A stretch of DNA of 64,000 bases from Desulfobulbaceae bacterium BRH_c16a (GCA_000961725.1 LADS01000061.1:1-64000); one strand, 5' to 3'; shown: positions 27,821-37,341, counted from the first letter of the stretch. The notes: generated by a model from the sequence alone, not told the origin. Made by a program: numbers and translations.

Positions 27821-28014
27821 CTCCCTGCACTGTTGGTGATCGTCAGTGTGTGTTGAGCCAACTCCCATAAAAAGGGCAGCTCCGCTGATGGCCGAAGGAA
27901 GATCGTTTGACGAATTTCCCGAAGTTATTATGAGGGTGCCCACCTATTTAATAGGTTTAACTTTCCTGGTGACACGGCAGTGTGGGGAAGATTTTGAAGG
28001 CGTGCGTTTTTTTT
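27821..28014 (+). ncRNA. ssrS: Probable 6S RNA
   Basis: The region after zapA shows a 6S-like architecture. An 11-bp closing stem pairs 27822-27832 (TCCCTGCACTG) with 27978-27988 (CAGTGTGGGGA). Between them lies a long, partly paired arm containing GCAGCTCCGCTGATGG, comparable to the GCGCUCCGCGGUUGG segment of E. coli 6S RNA, and a central open bubble. A T8 run at 28007-28014 could end the transcript. Possible promoter elements lie just upstream (TTGCCT at 27793 and TAAAAT at 27813, a short 14-bp spacer). 6S RNA binds sigma70 RNA polymerase in stationary phase. Synteny with zapA supports the call. Ends are approximate. Confidence 0.65.
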
Positions 28015-28610
28015 ACTCTCCGGTATGAAGTTTTCCCCGCAGCAGGCTTGTCGGGAAGACCCGGCCCGGTCAAACATATAATAGAAGATTGACTTCAGCA
28101 GAAAGGTGCTGTCGGAACGAAGAACGAATACAGGGAAGAAGCAGGACTGCTTTTTTAGATACTCTTCCAGATGAATCGGCAAGGTGTTGGTCTGGATTAA
28201 CTTATTCTCACGATATTGAGTGGAATAACTCCTTTCAAGGAGCGGTATACAAGGGTTCGTATCTACTGGTATTTTGTTATCTGAGCGATTAACTGATTGT
28301 TCGGTTTCATCTTGGTGAGGGCATGGTCTGCGGAACGTGCATCGCGGAGATGCCGCCAAGGGCTGAAAGCATGGTTGATTGACCCAAGACTGTTTGTGCG
28401 TTAGATCCGCAGTCGGAGAGTTGTGTTTTTCAGCCACTCGCCGATGGAAAAGCAAAACCGGTCGGAGGAAAGTCTCTATGGTTTCTCAAAGTCTCCGAGC
28501 GATCTTAATCGGGTTTGTCCTCATTTTCGTAATAATCCCACTCCATCGTTTTTGTTCTCCGCTGTTCTCCCTTCTGTCCCGTCAGTCGTCACCACGATAG
28601 GAAATACTTT
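28015..28610. other. Long intergenic region before RNase Y
   Basis: About 590 bp without a convincing gene. A short hydrophobic frame near 28480-28600 has no good start. It probably holds the promoter and leader of the RNase Y gene. I see no tRNA, SRP or RNase P RNA, although a GGAGGAAAGTC at 28464-28474 superficially recalls the RNase P core. Confidence 0.4.
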
Positions 28611-30176
28611 ATGGGATTAGTGAATCATCCATATCTGCTCACCAGTATTGGTGTGCTCCTCGGCGTGTTACTGGGCTTCTATCTTCGAAAAATAGTGATA
28701 GAGGGACACGAAAAGAATATCAAAGCCCAAAGCAAACAGATTATTGAAAATGCCATCATTGAGGCCGAACAGTTAAAAAAAGAAGCCCTTCTCCAAAGCA
28801 AGGACGCGGCCTATCAGGTAAAGCAGGCCCTGGAGGAGGAACTCAAAGCCGAAAGGGAAGAACTGAAAGACGAGCAGCGGCAACTGAAGAGAAAAAGAGA
28901 AGGTCTGAAGCGGGAATGGGATAGTTACGATCGAAAACAAACCGAGCTTATCGTTTGCGAGCGACGAGTAGCCCAGCAGGAAATTGAATTGCAGGAAAAA
29001 CATAAGGAGATCGATGAGCTGGTTGACAATAAACGCTCCGAACTCTCCAAAATAGCCGGAATCAGTCAGGAAGAAGCCAAAAAGCTGCTCATGGATACCC
29101 TGGAAAGCGAGGCCCGGATGGATGCGGCCAAAAGACTTGCCAGGATAGAAAACGAGATGAAAATGGAGGCGGACCGGAAAGGCAAGAATATACTGGCTCT
29201 CGCCATATCCCGATATGCCGGGGACTATGTGGCCGATCGCACCGTATCGATGGTGCCGCTGCCAAACGACGAAATGAAAGGTCGCATCATTGGTCGTGAA
29301 GGGAGGAACATTCGGGCTATAGAGGCGGCGACCGGAATCGATATTATCATCGACGATACTCCGGAAGCAGTTATTTTGTCCGGTTTCAATCCCGTACGGA
29401 GGGAAGTTGCCCGGCAGGCCCTGCTGCAGCTGATAAACGATGGCAGGATTCATCCCGGCAGAATAGAAGAAGTTGTCGAAAAGGTCACCAAAGAGCTGGA
29501 AGTCACTATGCGGGAGGCAGGGGAGCAGGCCACCTTCGACGTTGGCGCCCATGGGGTCCATGTCGACCTGATCAATCTGCTTGGCCGGTTGAAGTATCGG
29601 ACCAGTTACGGGCAGAACGTGCTGCAGCATTCGCTTGAGGTTTCGTTTCTGTGCGGGATAATGGCCTCGGAACTTGGAGTCGACGTGAAAATGGCCAAAA
29701 GGGCCGGTCTCCTTCATGACATCGGCAAGGCGGTCGATCATGAGGTGGAGGGTTCCCATGCCATTATCGGTCGAGATCTGGCCAAAAAATACGGTGAACC
29801 CGAGGAGGTGGTCTATGCCATCGGTGCCCATCATGAGGAGCAGCCCCCGCTGAGCGTGATCGATATTCTGGTTCAGTCGGCGGACGCACTCTCAGGCGCG
29901 AGGCCTGGTGCCAGGAAGGAAATGCTGCAGAGTTATGTCAAGCGCCTTGAGGATCTCGAGAGCATTGCCAATGAATTTAAAGGGGTCGAAAAATCCTATG
30001 CCATTCAAGCCGGCCGTGATCTGAGGATCATTGTCGATTCAAATAAAATAAAAGATAACGAAGCGACCCTGCTCAGTCAGGATATCGCCCGGGCCATTGA
30101 GAACAAATTAACCTATCCTGGACAGATACGCGTTACCGTGATCAGAGAAACCCGTGCCGTCGAATACGCAAAATAG
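28611..30176 (+). CDS. rny: Ribonuclease Y
   Basis: This 521-residue membrane-anchored endoribonuclease initiates mRNA decay. An N-terminal helix ([20 protein letters not shown]) is followed by a long charged coiled coil (residues about 30-200). The KH domain ([40 protein letters not shown]) comes next, and the HD domain has [20 protein letters not shown]. The length equals that of Firmicute RNase Y. AGGAAA precedes the start. RNase Y instead of RNase E as a main decay enzyme is seen in many deltaproteobacteria. The tyrosyl-tRNA synthetase gene follows after 34 bp, so the two may share a transcript. Confidence 0.95.
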   Translation: MGLVNHPYLLTSIGVLLGVLLGFYLRKIVIEGHEKNIKAQSKQIIENAIIEAEQLKKEALLQSKDAAYQVKQALEEELKAEREELKDEQRQLKRKREGLKREWDSYDRKQTELIVCERRVAQQEIELQEKHKEIDELVDNKRSELSKIAGISQEEAKKLLMDTLESEARMDAAKRLARIENEMKMEADRKGKNILALAISRYAGDYVADRTVSMVPLPNDEMKGRIIGREGRNIRAIEAATGIDIIIDDTPEAVILSGFNPVRREVARQALLQLINDGRIHPGRIEEVVEKVTKELEVTMREAGEQATFDVGAHGVHVDLINLLGRLKYRTSYGQNVLQHSLEVSFLCGIMASELGVDVKMAKRAGLLHDIGKAVDHEVEGSHAIIGRDLAKKYGEPEEVVYAIGAHHEEQPPLSVIDILVQSADALSGARPGARKEMLQSYVKRLEDLESIANEFKGVEKSYAIQAGRDLRIIVDSNKIKDNEATLLSQDIARAIENKLTYPGQIRVTVIRETRAVEYAK

Positions 30177-30210
30177 ATAACTCTAAGTAAAAGCAAAACG
30201 GTTTATTATT

Positions 30211-31422
30211 ATGGCTTCAATCGAGGAACAGCTTGAACTGATAGAGCGTGGGGCAGTCGATATAATCTCCCGCGACGAACTTATTAAAAAATTGAAAAAA
30301 TCCCAGGAAACCGGAATTCCGCTCAAGGTGAAAGCCGGTTTCGATCCGACTGCCCCGGATCTGCACCTCGGTCATACCGTCTTGTTGCAAAAGCTCAAGC
30401 ATTTTCAGGATCTTGGTCATGACATTTATTTTCTGATCGGAGATTTCACCGGGATGATCGGTGACCCCACCGGTAAATCGGAAACAAGAAAAGCCCTTAC
30501 CGTTGAACAGGTGGCACAAAATGCCGAGTCGTATAAAGAGCAGGTCTTCAAGATCCTCGATCCACAAAGAACTCAAGTGGTGTTCAACAGCACTTGGCTC
30601 GGCAAGCTCACGTCGATAGACATGATCAGACTGGCATCTGAGTTGACGGTCGCCAGAATGCTTGAGAGGGAGGATTTTCGCACCAGGTTCGATACCGGCA
30701 AACCCATCTCTATCCATGAGTTTCTTTATCCCCTGATTCAGGGGTATGATTCTGTGGCCATGCATGCCGATGTGGAATTAGGAGGCACCGATCAATTGTT
30801 CAATGTCCTGATGGGCAGGGACCTCCAGCGATCTCGGGGGCAGGAACCACAGGTGGTCCTGACCATGCCGCTTCTTGAGGGCCTCGACGGGGTCAATAAG
30901 ATGAGTAAGTCTCTTGGCAACTATATCGGTATCACCGAATCTGCCGATAATATATATGGGAAGGTACTCTCTGTTTCCGACGAGCTGATGTTCAGATATT
31001 TCGCCTTGCTGAGCAACCTCAACAGCAGGGAAATTGCTGCCCTGAAGCTCCAGGTCGAATCGGGAAAGGTGCATCCCAAAGAAGCAAAAAAACAATTGGC
31101 ACGAGAATTGACTGCCCGCTTTCACGGCGAGGCAATGGCTCTGAGTGCGGAAGAAAATTTTGAAAAGGTTTTCCAGAAAGGCGGTGTGCCGGATGATCTT
31201 CCTGAATTTAAGTGTACTGCTACCGAGCCGATAGCCCTGCCTCAACTGCTCATGGATGCCGGTCTGGTCAATTCGACATCCGATGGAAGGAGAATGATCC
31301 AGCAGGGGGCTGTCTCCATCGATGGGGGAAAAGTAAACGACATCAATCTGACAATCTCAGCCAAAGGCGAAATGCTGATCAAAGTCGGCAAGCGTCGATT
31401 CTGCAAGGTACTCTTTACCTGA
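30211..31422 (+). CDS. tyrS: Tyrosyl-tRNA synthetase
   Basis: This 403-residue class I synthetase charges tRNA-Tyr. HIGH-like ([13 protein letters not shown]) and KMSKS ([10 protein letters not shown]) motifs are intact, and the tyrosine-binding region ([20 protein letters not shown]) is present. The C-terminal S4-like RNA-binding domain reads [20 protein letters not shown]. The type with a short insertion resembles the TyrZ subgroup. No T-box leader is seen in the 34-bp gap to RNase Y. A strong terminator follows the gene. Confidence 0.95.
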   Translation: MASIEEQLELIERGAVDIISRDELIKKLKKSQETGIPLKVKAGFDPTAPDLHLGHTVLLQKLKHFQDLGHDIYFLIGDFTGMIGDPTGKSETRKALTVEQVAQNAESYKEQVFKILDPQRTQVVFNSTWLGKLTSIDMIRLASELTVARMLEREDFRTRFDTGKPISIHEFLYPLIQGYDSVAMHADVELGGTDQLFNVLMGRDLQRSRGQEPQVVLTMPLLEGLDGVNKMSKSLGNYIGITESADNIYGKVLSVSDELMFRYFALLSNLNSREIAALKLQVESGKVHPKEAKKQLARELTARFHGEAMALSAEENFEKVFQKGGVPDDLPEFKCTATEPIALPQLLMDAGLVNSTSDGRRMIQQGAVSIDGGKVNDINLTISAKGEMLIKVGKRRFCKVLFT

Positions 31423-31471
31423 GGGGCTGGATCCGCCAAACATCCGTGCCGTACCTGTCTGCCAAAAAAAA

Positions 31472-31513
31472 CAAAGGGGAAAATACTGTCAAGTATTTTC
31501 CCCTTTGTTTTTT
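31472..31513 (+). terminator. Strong intrinsic terminator between tyrS and the Fur-family gene
   Basis: A perfect 16-bp stem (CAAAGGGGAAAATACT paired with AGTATTTTCCCCTTTG) with loop GTCA is followed by T6. An A-run precedes the stem, so it can also end the convergent Fur-family transcript. Confidence 0.9.
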
Positions 31514-31539
31514 GATTTCTGCTCATCGGAGTCTGGTTT

Positions 31540-31956
31540 TTAATGGAGGGATAAGGCTTTTTTCTCTTCCAGGCATTTCGGACAGATTCCTGAAAATTCT
31601 ATATGATGACCCAATATCATGTAATTGCTGGAATTTTCTGCAACTTGGTTGATCTGACTTTGGACTTCTATATCAATGTCGTCAACTTTGCCGCATGAGG
31701 TGCAACGAACGTGATAATGGGGGGCGACAGTCGCGTCGAACCTTTTTTGCGTGCCGCCGACCTCGAGTTTCAGGATAATACCGCTGTCGGCCATAAGTTC
31801 AAGATTTCTGTAAACAGTTCCGAGCCCGATGCGCGGCAGACGCTTGCGTACCATATCGTAGACCTCATTGGCCGTCGGATGTGATGTTACCTTGCCCAGT
31901 TCCTCGAGGATGATCTGCCGTTGCGTGGTCAAACGCATATTAGGCAATTGTTCCAT
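31540..31956 (-). CDS. Fur-family regulator, PerR-like
   Basis: This 138-residue metal-dependent repressor has a winged helix N-terminal half (LTTQRQIILEELGKVTSHPT, LGTVYRNLELMADSGIILKL) and a dimerization domain with the regulatory HYHVRCTSCGKV and structural GICPKCLEE zinc sites (two CxxC). The RFDATVAPHYHVRC pattern, with an Asp next to the metal His, is typical of PerR-type peroxide sensors. Fur or Zur cannot be excluded. A 17-bp near-palindrome upstream is a candidate autoregulatory site. It converges on tyrS. Confidence 0.88.
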   Translation of the reverse strand: MEQLPNMRLTTQRQIILEELGKVTSHPTANEVYDMVRKRLPRIGLGTVYRNLELMADSGIILKLEVGGTQKRFDATVAPHYHVRCTSCGKVDDIDIEVQSQINQVAENSSNYMILGHHIEFSGICPKCLEEKKALSLH

Positions 31957-31982
31957 AAATACTCGCTCCGAATAAATGATAT

Positions 31983-31999
31983 TTGATAAGCTTTATTAA
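31983..31999. promoter_or_regulatory. Candidate Fur/PerR-type operator
   Basis: TTGATAAGCTTTATTAA is a near-perfect palindrome (TTRATAA-NNN-TTATYAA) similar in form to PerR boxes. It sits 27 bp upstream of the Fur-family start codon, where an autorepressor would bind. Pattern match only. Confidence 0.5.
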
Positions 32000-32057
32000 C
32001 TGACACAATATCCTATCTTACAGAAAAAGCAATGCAAAATAGCGTCACTGAAGGGTT

Positions 32058-33341
32058 TTAGGAGACTTGCGGATTGAAATAGCCGAATTGAAGGGTGGGA
32101 AACTCCTTCCGGAGACGGGAAAGCCACGGTCGGATTCCGATTGGCTGTGAATCTCCTGGAAATTCAAGGCTGCGCAAATACCATTCCGGGTCCATATTCA
32201 GGTTGCGCAGCTGGATGAAGTCGGGTGAATGGGATCTGAGCAGGTGGCAGAGCGCCTCATACTCCTGCGGCGAATCGGTAAAGCCGGGGAGAATGAAATA
32301 GTTCAACGACACAAAGCGATTGCTGTTTTTCATGACATCGATGGATCGCATGACATCTGTGAAACTGTAATTTTGTGGTCGATAATAGCGATTGTAGAAA
32401 GTCTGCTGGGCTGAATTGAGGCTTACCCTGATACTGTCCAGACCGGCATGAGCAAGCCGTTGAACATGGCCTGGCAGACTGGAGTTGGAATTAAGGTTTA
32501 TCGTTCCCCGGCTGGTTCTGCTGCGGATCAACCGAATCGCTTTTTCAATGACGTCTGATTGCAGGAGGGGTTCTCCCTCGCATCCCTGGCCGAAACTGAC
32601 AATGGGGTTCTCGGCATTCTCAAGATGGGGAATAGCCAAATCGGCGACCTCCTTGACACTCGGTACGAAAGTAATCCTTTCCTGGGTGGACGGGCAGCAT
32701 CCGGAAGCCTGGAGGGAAATACAGCCGAGACAACGTGCATTACAGGACGGAGAGGTGGGCAGCGGGGCCTCCCAGCGACCGAGGAAATAGTTCCGGGCCG
32801 CGGGGCAGCCATAGGTCAGGCAACATTTGCCCAGGTGTTGGATGAGCCTGTTTTCCTTATGCGCCTTGATTATTTTTCGAGTGCTTTGCTCAACGACAGC
32901 TTGTCGATATTGATCCGCGTCCTGTCTAGTATCTTTATCGCTGCGGAATCCGGCTACCCAGAATCTGTCACGGTACCAGCCTACCGCGGTGTAGGCAAAA
33001 AGAGGCAGAGATGAAGCGCCTGTCTCGCTTTGGTAGCTGCTGGTGAGGATTGAGGTATGGGCCGGCGCCATGAAGGCAGCTACCGCCTGCACCAATGCTC
33101 CCGAGTCATAAGGGTCTTCGGCGAGAAGAACAGGTTCGTTCGTTTCCCTGTCCCAGCCGACAGGCAGTCTTCCGGGAAGGGCGAACAATTCACTGCCGGG
33201 TGGCAGGGGGATGAGATCCTCCGGTTCCGGCCGGAAAAACTTCCCATTGCTCATGCCTGCCATCTGCAGCTCGGGAAACTCAATGATCTTGCCTTGCCTG
33301 TTGGCGATGAGCAGGCTGGGGATAGTGTCGGGATGCTCCAT
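32058..33341 (-). CDS. Radical SAM protein with N-terminal unknown domain
   Basis: A 427-residue protein. The first 190 residues form an unrecognised domain (FALPGRLPVGWDRETNEPVL, YTAVGWYRDRFWVAGFRSDK). The radical SAM barrel follows, with the 4Fe-4S motif CNARCLGC and the SAM-binding IVSFGQGCEGEPLLQSDVIE. An extra Cys-rich stretch lies before the motif (KCCLTYGCPAARN) and others after it (SGCCPS), which may hold additional clusters. The product is unknown. The preceding gene ends TAA directly against this ATG, so the two are coupled. Confidence 0.8.
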   Translation of the reverse strand: MEHPDTIPSLLIANRQGKIIEFPELQMAGMSNGKFFRPEPEDLIPLPPGSELFALPGRLPVGWDRETNEPVLLAEDPYDSGALVQAVAAFMAPAHTSILTSSYQSETGASSLPLFAYTAVGWYRDRFWVAGFRSDKDTRQDADQYRQAVVEQSTRKIIKAHKENRLIQHLGKCCLTYGCPAARNYFLGRWEAPLPTSPSCNARCLGCISLQASGCCPSTQERITFVPSVKEVADLAIPHLENAENPIVSFGQGCEGEPLLQSDVIEKAIRLIRSRTSRGTINLNSNSSLPGHVQRLAHAGLDSIRVSLNSAQQTFYNRYYRPQNYSFTDVMRSIDVMKNSNRFVSLNYFILPGFTDSPQEYEALCHLLRSHSPDFIQLRNLNMDPEWYLRSLEFPGDSQPIGIRPWLSRLRKEFPTLQFGYFNPQVS

Positions 33342-33764
33342 TTACTCTCGGAGGACTCTGAACACCGAATCCACAGCTCTGTAGATGTCGAGATCGTCTC
33401 CGAAAATATCCTGGATAGCGGGGTTTTCAATGAGATCTTCAACTATATACTGGGTGAAATAGAGACTGACGACATTAGGGTCCTGGGCAATGGTGCGCAC
33501 CGGCGCAATTTTCATCTGCAGTTCGAATTCTTCGAGATACCCTAATTTCAGCAGTTGAGCCTCGAAAGCATCTCTCACTGCGGCGACGGAAGTCGTCTCG
33601 ATAATCTCCCGGTCGATCAGGCGCTGCACCAGCTTCGCCGCGAATTCCGGGGCATGGTCTTTCGCTCGGTGGAACATCTTGCGACGCTCTTGTTCACGTT
33701 TGCGATCGATAGTGCGAATTGTTCTGTCTGTTGCTCGATTGGGGCTTATATTTGCTTTGGCCAT
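33342..33764 (-). CDS. Unknown protein coupled to the radical SAM gene
   Basis: A 140-residue, charged, probably helical protein with no recognised domain. The middle reads AKLVQRLIDREIIETTSVAA and the C-terminus AVDSVFRVLRE. The start ATG at 33764 has GGAGATTTTA upstream. Its stop TAA touches the ATG of the radical SAM gene, which signals translational coupling and a shared task. It could be a partner or regulator of the radical SAM enzyme. Confidence 0.7.
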   Translation of the reverse strand: MAKANISPNRATDRTIRTIDRKREQERRKMFHRAKDHAPEFAAKLVQRLIDREIIETTSVAAVRDAFEAQLLKLGYLEEFELQMKIAPVRTIAQDPNVVSLYFTQYIVEDLIENPAIQDIFGDDLDIYRAVDSVFRVLRE

Positions 33765-34156
33765 TAAAATCTCCAATAATTTGTCATCGACCGGTAGGGG
33801 GTGAATACTATATTATAAACCGGATTTTCAATTATGTTCGCTTTATAATCCGAAAACATAAATATCACTAGCGTAAATTTGCTTTCCTTTCGGTAAAAAA
33901 AGAAGCAAAGTACGAGAAGCCTGAAATTCAGAGACAAAACGGTCAACAGCCTCTTCATTAGATGGATCATAACAAGGAGCGGTATTTGTCAGGGATGGTT
34001 CGAAAAAGAAAAAATATGTTGAAATTATTGCCTATTTGACTTATAAAGAAGGGCTATCAAATTTAAGTTGAACGGTGGGAGCCACCGCTTAATCTGTCTC
34101 ATGCAATTATCTAGTTGTCAATCCAAACCAATTTAAGAATTACTGGAGGTTGTCCC
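33765..34156. other. Intergenic region with the pal promoter
   Basis: The divergent gap between the minus-strand unknown gene and pal holds no gene that I can support. It must carry promoters for both directions. One good plus-strand promoter is listed separately. Confidence 0.5.
34019..34047 (+). promoter_or_regulatory. Predicted sigma70 promoter for pal
   Basis: TTGAAA and TATAAA separated by exactly 17 bp, about 110 bp before the pal start codon. Confidence 0.6.
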
Positions 34157-34672
34157 ATGGTGAAAAGAGCAAAGATGCTGTTACCTGCATTGTTATGTAT
34201 TTCCATACTCTCATTGTCCGGTTGCGGATCCAAAAAAGAAACCGATGCAGCGATGCAAGTAGAGGCAACACCTGAAGCGATCGGCGCAGTGGAATCACTG
34301 GATTCCAAACCGCTTGGCATCAGCGAAGGCCGGACCACCGAGGGAATGCTGCCGGTTTATTATGATTTCGATTCTTCCGATATACGAAAAGATCAGGTAT
34401 CTCGGGTGGAAGTCAATGCCGACTTCATCAATAATAATCCGAATTATGAGATCAGGATCGAAGGAAACTGCGATCCCCGCGGCACCAACGAATACAACAT
34501 GGCACTTGGTGAAAGACGTGCGCTCAGCGCCAAGAAATATCTTGTAAACCTTGGTGTATCTGAGGCAAAACTCAGCACTGTGAGCTTCGGCGAAGAGAGA
34601 ATCCTTCTTCATGGTCAAGACGAGTTGTCCTGGGCCCAGAACAGAAGAGCCGACTTCGTCGTTGTCCAGTAA
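34157..34672 (+). CDS. pal: Peptidoglycan-associated lipoprotein (Pal)
   Basis: This 171-residue outer-membrane lipoprotein has signal and lipobox (LSLSGCGSKK), a short linker and an OmpA-like domain. The domain contains VYYDFDSSDIRKDQ and the peptidoglycan-binding signature GNCDPRGTNEYNMALGERRA (the usual GHTD/CDPRGT---N--L---RA). Pal ties the outer membrane to the cell wall as part of the Tol-Pal system. tolA/B are not next to it here. GGAGGT before the ATG at 34157 supports the start. It precedes ompH by 15 bp. Confidence 0.93.
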   Translation: MVKRAKMLLPALLCISILSLSGCGSKKETDAAMQVEATPEAIGAVESLDSKPLGISEGRTTEGMLPVYYDFDSSDIRKDQVSRVEVNADFINNNPNYEIRIEGNCDPRGTNEYNMALGERRALSAKKYLVNLGVSEAKLSTVSFGEERILLHGQDELSWAQNRRADFVVVQ

Positions 34673-34687
34673 TCTTAGGAGAGTATA

Positions 34688-35224
34688 ATGGCATACAAGA
34701 GAATCCTGCTGGCAGGTGTTGTTTTTCTTTTTGCCTGTTTTGCAGCGCAGAGCTGTCTGGCAGCAGACCTGAAGATCGGGGTCATCAATGTCCAGAAGAT
34801 CATTGTTACATCTGAAGCAGGAAAAGCTGCAAAAGAGCGTTTCGATGTAAAAATGAAAGAGCTCCAGGGGTCCTTCAAGAAAGAGGAGGAGGACCTCAAG
34901 ATGATGCAGGATGAGATAAAGAAGAAAAGCTCTGCCTGGAGCGAGGAGAAAAAGGCCGAAAAGGTACGTGAGTACCAGAAAAACGGCCGGGAGCTTCAGG
35001 CCAAGACCGAGGACGCCCGTTTTGAGATGAAGCAGTTGCAGGACAAAGAACTTGAACCAATCCTCAAGGCTCTTGAGCAGGTTGTCGAGAAATTTGGCAA
35101 GGAAAAGGGCTTTACTGTGATCATGGACTCTAAAAATGGCGTCGTCTATTTTGATGAAGCAATCGAAGTAAGTGAAGCAATCGTGAAAAAGCTGAACGAG
35201 GCTATGGCGGCGGCTGCAAAATAA
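34688..35224 (+). CDS. OmpH/Skp-family periplasmic chaperone
   Basis: A 178-residue protein with a signal peptide (ILLAGVVFLFACFAAQSCLA), then DLKIGVINVQKIIVTSEAGK and a long charged coiled coil, the tentacle form of Skp. It holds unfolded outer-membrane proteins in the periplasm. Placement beside pal supports envelope function, although the usual neighbours bamA and lpxD are absent. A strong terminator follows. Confidence 0.88.
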   Translation: MAYKRILLAGVVFLFACFAAQSCLAADLKIGVINVQKIIVTSEAGKAAKERFDVKMKELQGSFKKEEEDLKMMQDEIKKKSSAWSEEKKAEKVREYQKNGRELQAKTEDARFEMKQLQDKELEPILKALEQVVEKFGKEKGFTVIMDSKNGVVYFDEAIEVSEAIVKKLNEAMAAAAK

Positions 35225-35263
35225 CTTCGAAAATTACATTGTATTGCCAAGGCGTTAAATGAA

Positions 35264-35301
35264 AACGATGTAGGAGGGTACTCCTTCTACATCGTTTTTT
35301 T
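35264..35301 (+). terminator. Intrinsic terminator after ompH
   Basis: Stem AACGATGTAG-AGG / CCT-CTACATCGTT with loop GTACT is followed by T8. It ends the pal-ompH transcript. Confidence 0.9.
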
Positions 35302-35329
35302 ATTTTGTTCTGCATCTGAAGGGTAAGAC

Positions 35330-36211
35330 ATGGGATTAAAGAGTATGACCGGCTTTGGCCGGGGAGAACTTGCAAGCGGTGGCAGAGTATGGACCGCCGA
35401 GGTGAGATGCGTCAACAATCGCTATCTCGACCTGAAAATGAAACTTCCTCGGGGGTATGCTTTGCTTGAGGAGCGTATCCGCCGAAAGGTCGGTGTCACC
35501 TATCTGCGGGGGCGTGTCGATTTGTTTCTTTCGGTAAGTGGCGATTTCTCCGATCTCCAGGAGGTGAAAGTGCACATGGCGCTGGCTGCAGGATACCGGG
35601 ATGCCTTACAGTCACTGGCTGAAGAATTCACCCTGTCCGGAGACATTACTCCACAGCTTCTCGCTTCCTATCCCGATGTTCTGGAAAGACAACAAAAAGA
35701 CGAGGATCTTGATGCTGTTTGGCCACTGGTGGAAAAGGTACTCGATCAAGCCCTCGAACAATGCGATACAATGCGGAATCAGGAAGGCGAGGCTTTGGCT
35801 GCAGATCTTATTGCGCGCCTTGGTTCCTTTGCAAAAACCGTCGATGTCATAGAGAAAAGTATCCCGCAAATGCTGGAGCAGCGAAGGCTGAATCTGCAGG
35901 ATAGGGTGGAAAAGCTGCTGGGCAATGTCCAACTCGATCCGGCGCGTTTAGCTCAGGAAATTGCCCTGATGGCCGACAAAACCGATGTCACTGAGGAAAT
36001 TGTCAGGTTGCACTGCCATATCAGCCAATTTACTTTATTTCTCACGGAAGAGGGTGGCGTCGGAAGAAAGCTTGATTTTCTGATACAGGAGTTTTTGCGC
36101 GAAGTGAATACCCTGGCATCGAAGATTAACGATGCTCAGGTTGCCCATCTTACCGTCGAATTGAAAAGCGAACTGGAAAAAATGCGTGAGCAGGTTCAGA
36201 ATATTGAATAG
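35330..36211 (+). CDS. yicC: YicC-family endoribonuclease
   Basis: A 293-residue protein of the YicC/YloC family, recently recognised as an endoribonuclease. The N-terminal signature LKSMTGFGRGE and VRCVNNRYLDLKMKLPRG are typical, and the C-terminal domain (FLIQEFLREVNTLASKINDA) is intact. The full length is present. It is followed, after an inserted small repeat, by remA and gmk, an arrangement known in Firmicutes and deltaproteobacteria. Confidence 0.9.
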   Translation: MGLKSMTGFGRGELASGGRVWTAEVRCVNNRYLDLKMKLPRGYALLEERIRRKVGVTYLRGRVDLFLSVSGDFSDLQEVKVHMALAAGYRDALQSLAEEFTLSGDITPQLLASYPDVLERQQKDEDLDAVWPLVEKVLDQALEQCDTMRNQEGEALAADLIARLGSFAKTVDVIEKSIPQMLEQRRLNLQDRVEKLLGNVQLDPARLAQEIALMADKTDVTEEIVRLHCHISQFTLFLTEEGGVGRKLDFLIQEFLREVNTLASKINDAQVAHLTVELKSELEKMREQVQNIE

Positions 36212-36269
36212 ACGATTGGTGTTTCATTCCGGGGGGATTGATTCAGACGTAATCATTCAGTACACCCCA

Positions 36270-36399
36270 AAAGACTGCATAACCCGGATCTGTAACCGTT
36301 CATCCAGTGCTCCAGGTTCGTTCAAGCAGGCCTCCGAGCTATAGTTGGCTATGTGAGGCGGCCTGATCGGACGAAAATGGGGTGCTGGTGAACGGTTAC
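36270..36399. repeat. MITE-like element A, copy 1 (IS66-like ends)
   Basis: A 108-bp core (36292-36399) begins GTAACCGTTCATCCAG and ends CTGGTGAACGGTTAC, so its termini are inverted repeats. An inverted copy of the same length lies at 47382-47489. Homology between the copies continues a further 22 bp on one side (AAGACTGCATAACCCGGATCT), here at 36271-36291. The GTAA...TTAC ends resemble those of IS66-family elements. It has no coding capacity and lies between yicC and remA. Confidence 0.8.
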
Positions 36400-36430
36400 A
36401 TTCAGACAGTGATGTGTTCAAGGTGAATTC

Positions 36431-36730
36431 ATGCAGATACTGAATATTGGCTTTGGGAATACGGTGATGGTGGAAAGAATCGTAGCCGTCATCAACACCG
36501 GTTCTTCCCCGGCCCGCAAGCTTAAGGAAGCCGCAAAAAACCAGGGTAAACTCGTCGATGTAACGGAAGGACGACGAACGAGATCGATTCTGGTAATGGA
36601 CTCCAATCATGTGATCCTGTCCTCTGTTCAGCCCGACACCATCAGTCAACGGATTCAGGCTTTAAACCCTGGCTACCATCTGGCTGAACATTACAGTCAG
36701 CAAAAGATCCAAACCGGAGAGACAGTATGA
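36431..36730 (+). CDS. remA: RemA-like DUF370 protein
   Basis: A 99-residue member of DUF370, whose Bacillus founder RemA is a DNA-binding activator of matrix genes. [40 protein letters not shown] and [20 protein letters not shown] are all characteristic. It overlaps gmk by 4 bp, the same order as Bacillus remA-gmk. AAGGTG precedes the ATG. In proteobacteria the regulatory target is unknown. Confidence 0.88.
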   Translation: MQILNIGFGNTVMVERIVAVINTGSSPARKLKEAAKNQGKLVDVTEGRRTRSILVMDSNHVILSSVQPDTISQRIQALNPGYHLAEHYSQQKIQTGETV

Positions 36731-37341
36731 CCATAGGCAGATTGTTTGTGATCTCCGCTCCTTCAGGTGCAGGCAAGACTACTCTGCTTAGTCATGTGAT
36801 GGCCAGGATCCCCGGACTGGTCTTTTCCGTATCGCACACCACCAGGCTGCCACGTCCCGGCGAACGAGACGGTATCGATTATCATTTTGTTGGCCGAGAC
36901 GAGTTTCATTCGATGATTGAGCAGGGACGCTTTCTGGAGTATGCGGAGGTTCATGGCAACCTCTACGGCACGAGCCAGGCGGCCATCAGGCAACAACTTG
37001 AGGAAGGGATTGACGTAGTTCTCGATATCGATGTGCAGGGTGCGGCGATCCTCAGAAACTCAGGACAAATGGATGCCGCCTCTATTTTCATTTCACCGCC
37101 GAGCATGGCGGAATTGGAGAAGCGGTTGCGCGGCAGAGGTACGGAAAGTGAAGAGCGTGTTCGGCTGCGAATGAAGAATGCCCGGCAGGAACTCCAAGCT
37201 GTCGAACAATACGAATACCTGATCATTAATGAGGATCTTGCCGATGCCGCCGATTTGCTGGCCGCTGTCATCCTGGCCGAAAGAGCCAGGGCGCATCGCC
37301 TGCCATCCGGCAAACCCATTGAGAAGAGCGTGACAGAATGA
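36727..37341 (+). CDS. gmk: Guanylate kinase
   Basis: This 204-residue enzyme phosphorylates GMP to GDP. The P-loop [12 protein letters not shown], the GMP-binding [20 protein letters not shown] and the lid region [17 protein letters not shown] are intact. The length is standard. It overlaps remA upstream and rlmB downstream, so the three are translated as one unit. Confidence 0.95.
   Translation: MTIGRLFVISAPSGAGKTTLLSHVMARIPGLVFSVSHTTRLPRPGERDGIDYHFVGRDEFHSMIEQGRFLEYAEVHGNLYGTSQAAIRQQLEEGIDVVLDIDVQGAAILRNSGQMDAASIFISPPSMAELEKRLRGRGTESEERVRLRMKNARQELQAVEQYEYLIINEDLADAADLLAAVILAERARAHRLPSGKPIEKSVTE

Noticed and set aside
28464-28474. GGAGGAAAGTC resembling the RNase P RNA core
   Set aside because: The surrounding sequence lacks the other conserved RNase P regions and a matching 3' part, so this is a chance short match.
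28773-29834. 353-codon minus-strand frame
   Set aside because: Antisense to RNase Y, which is unmistakable.
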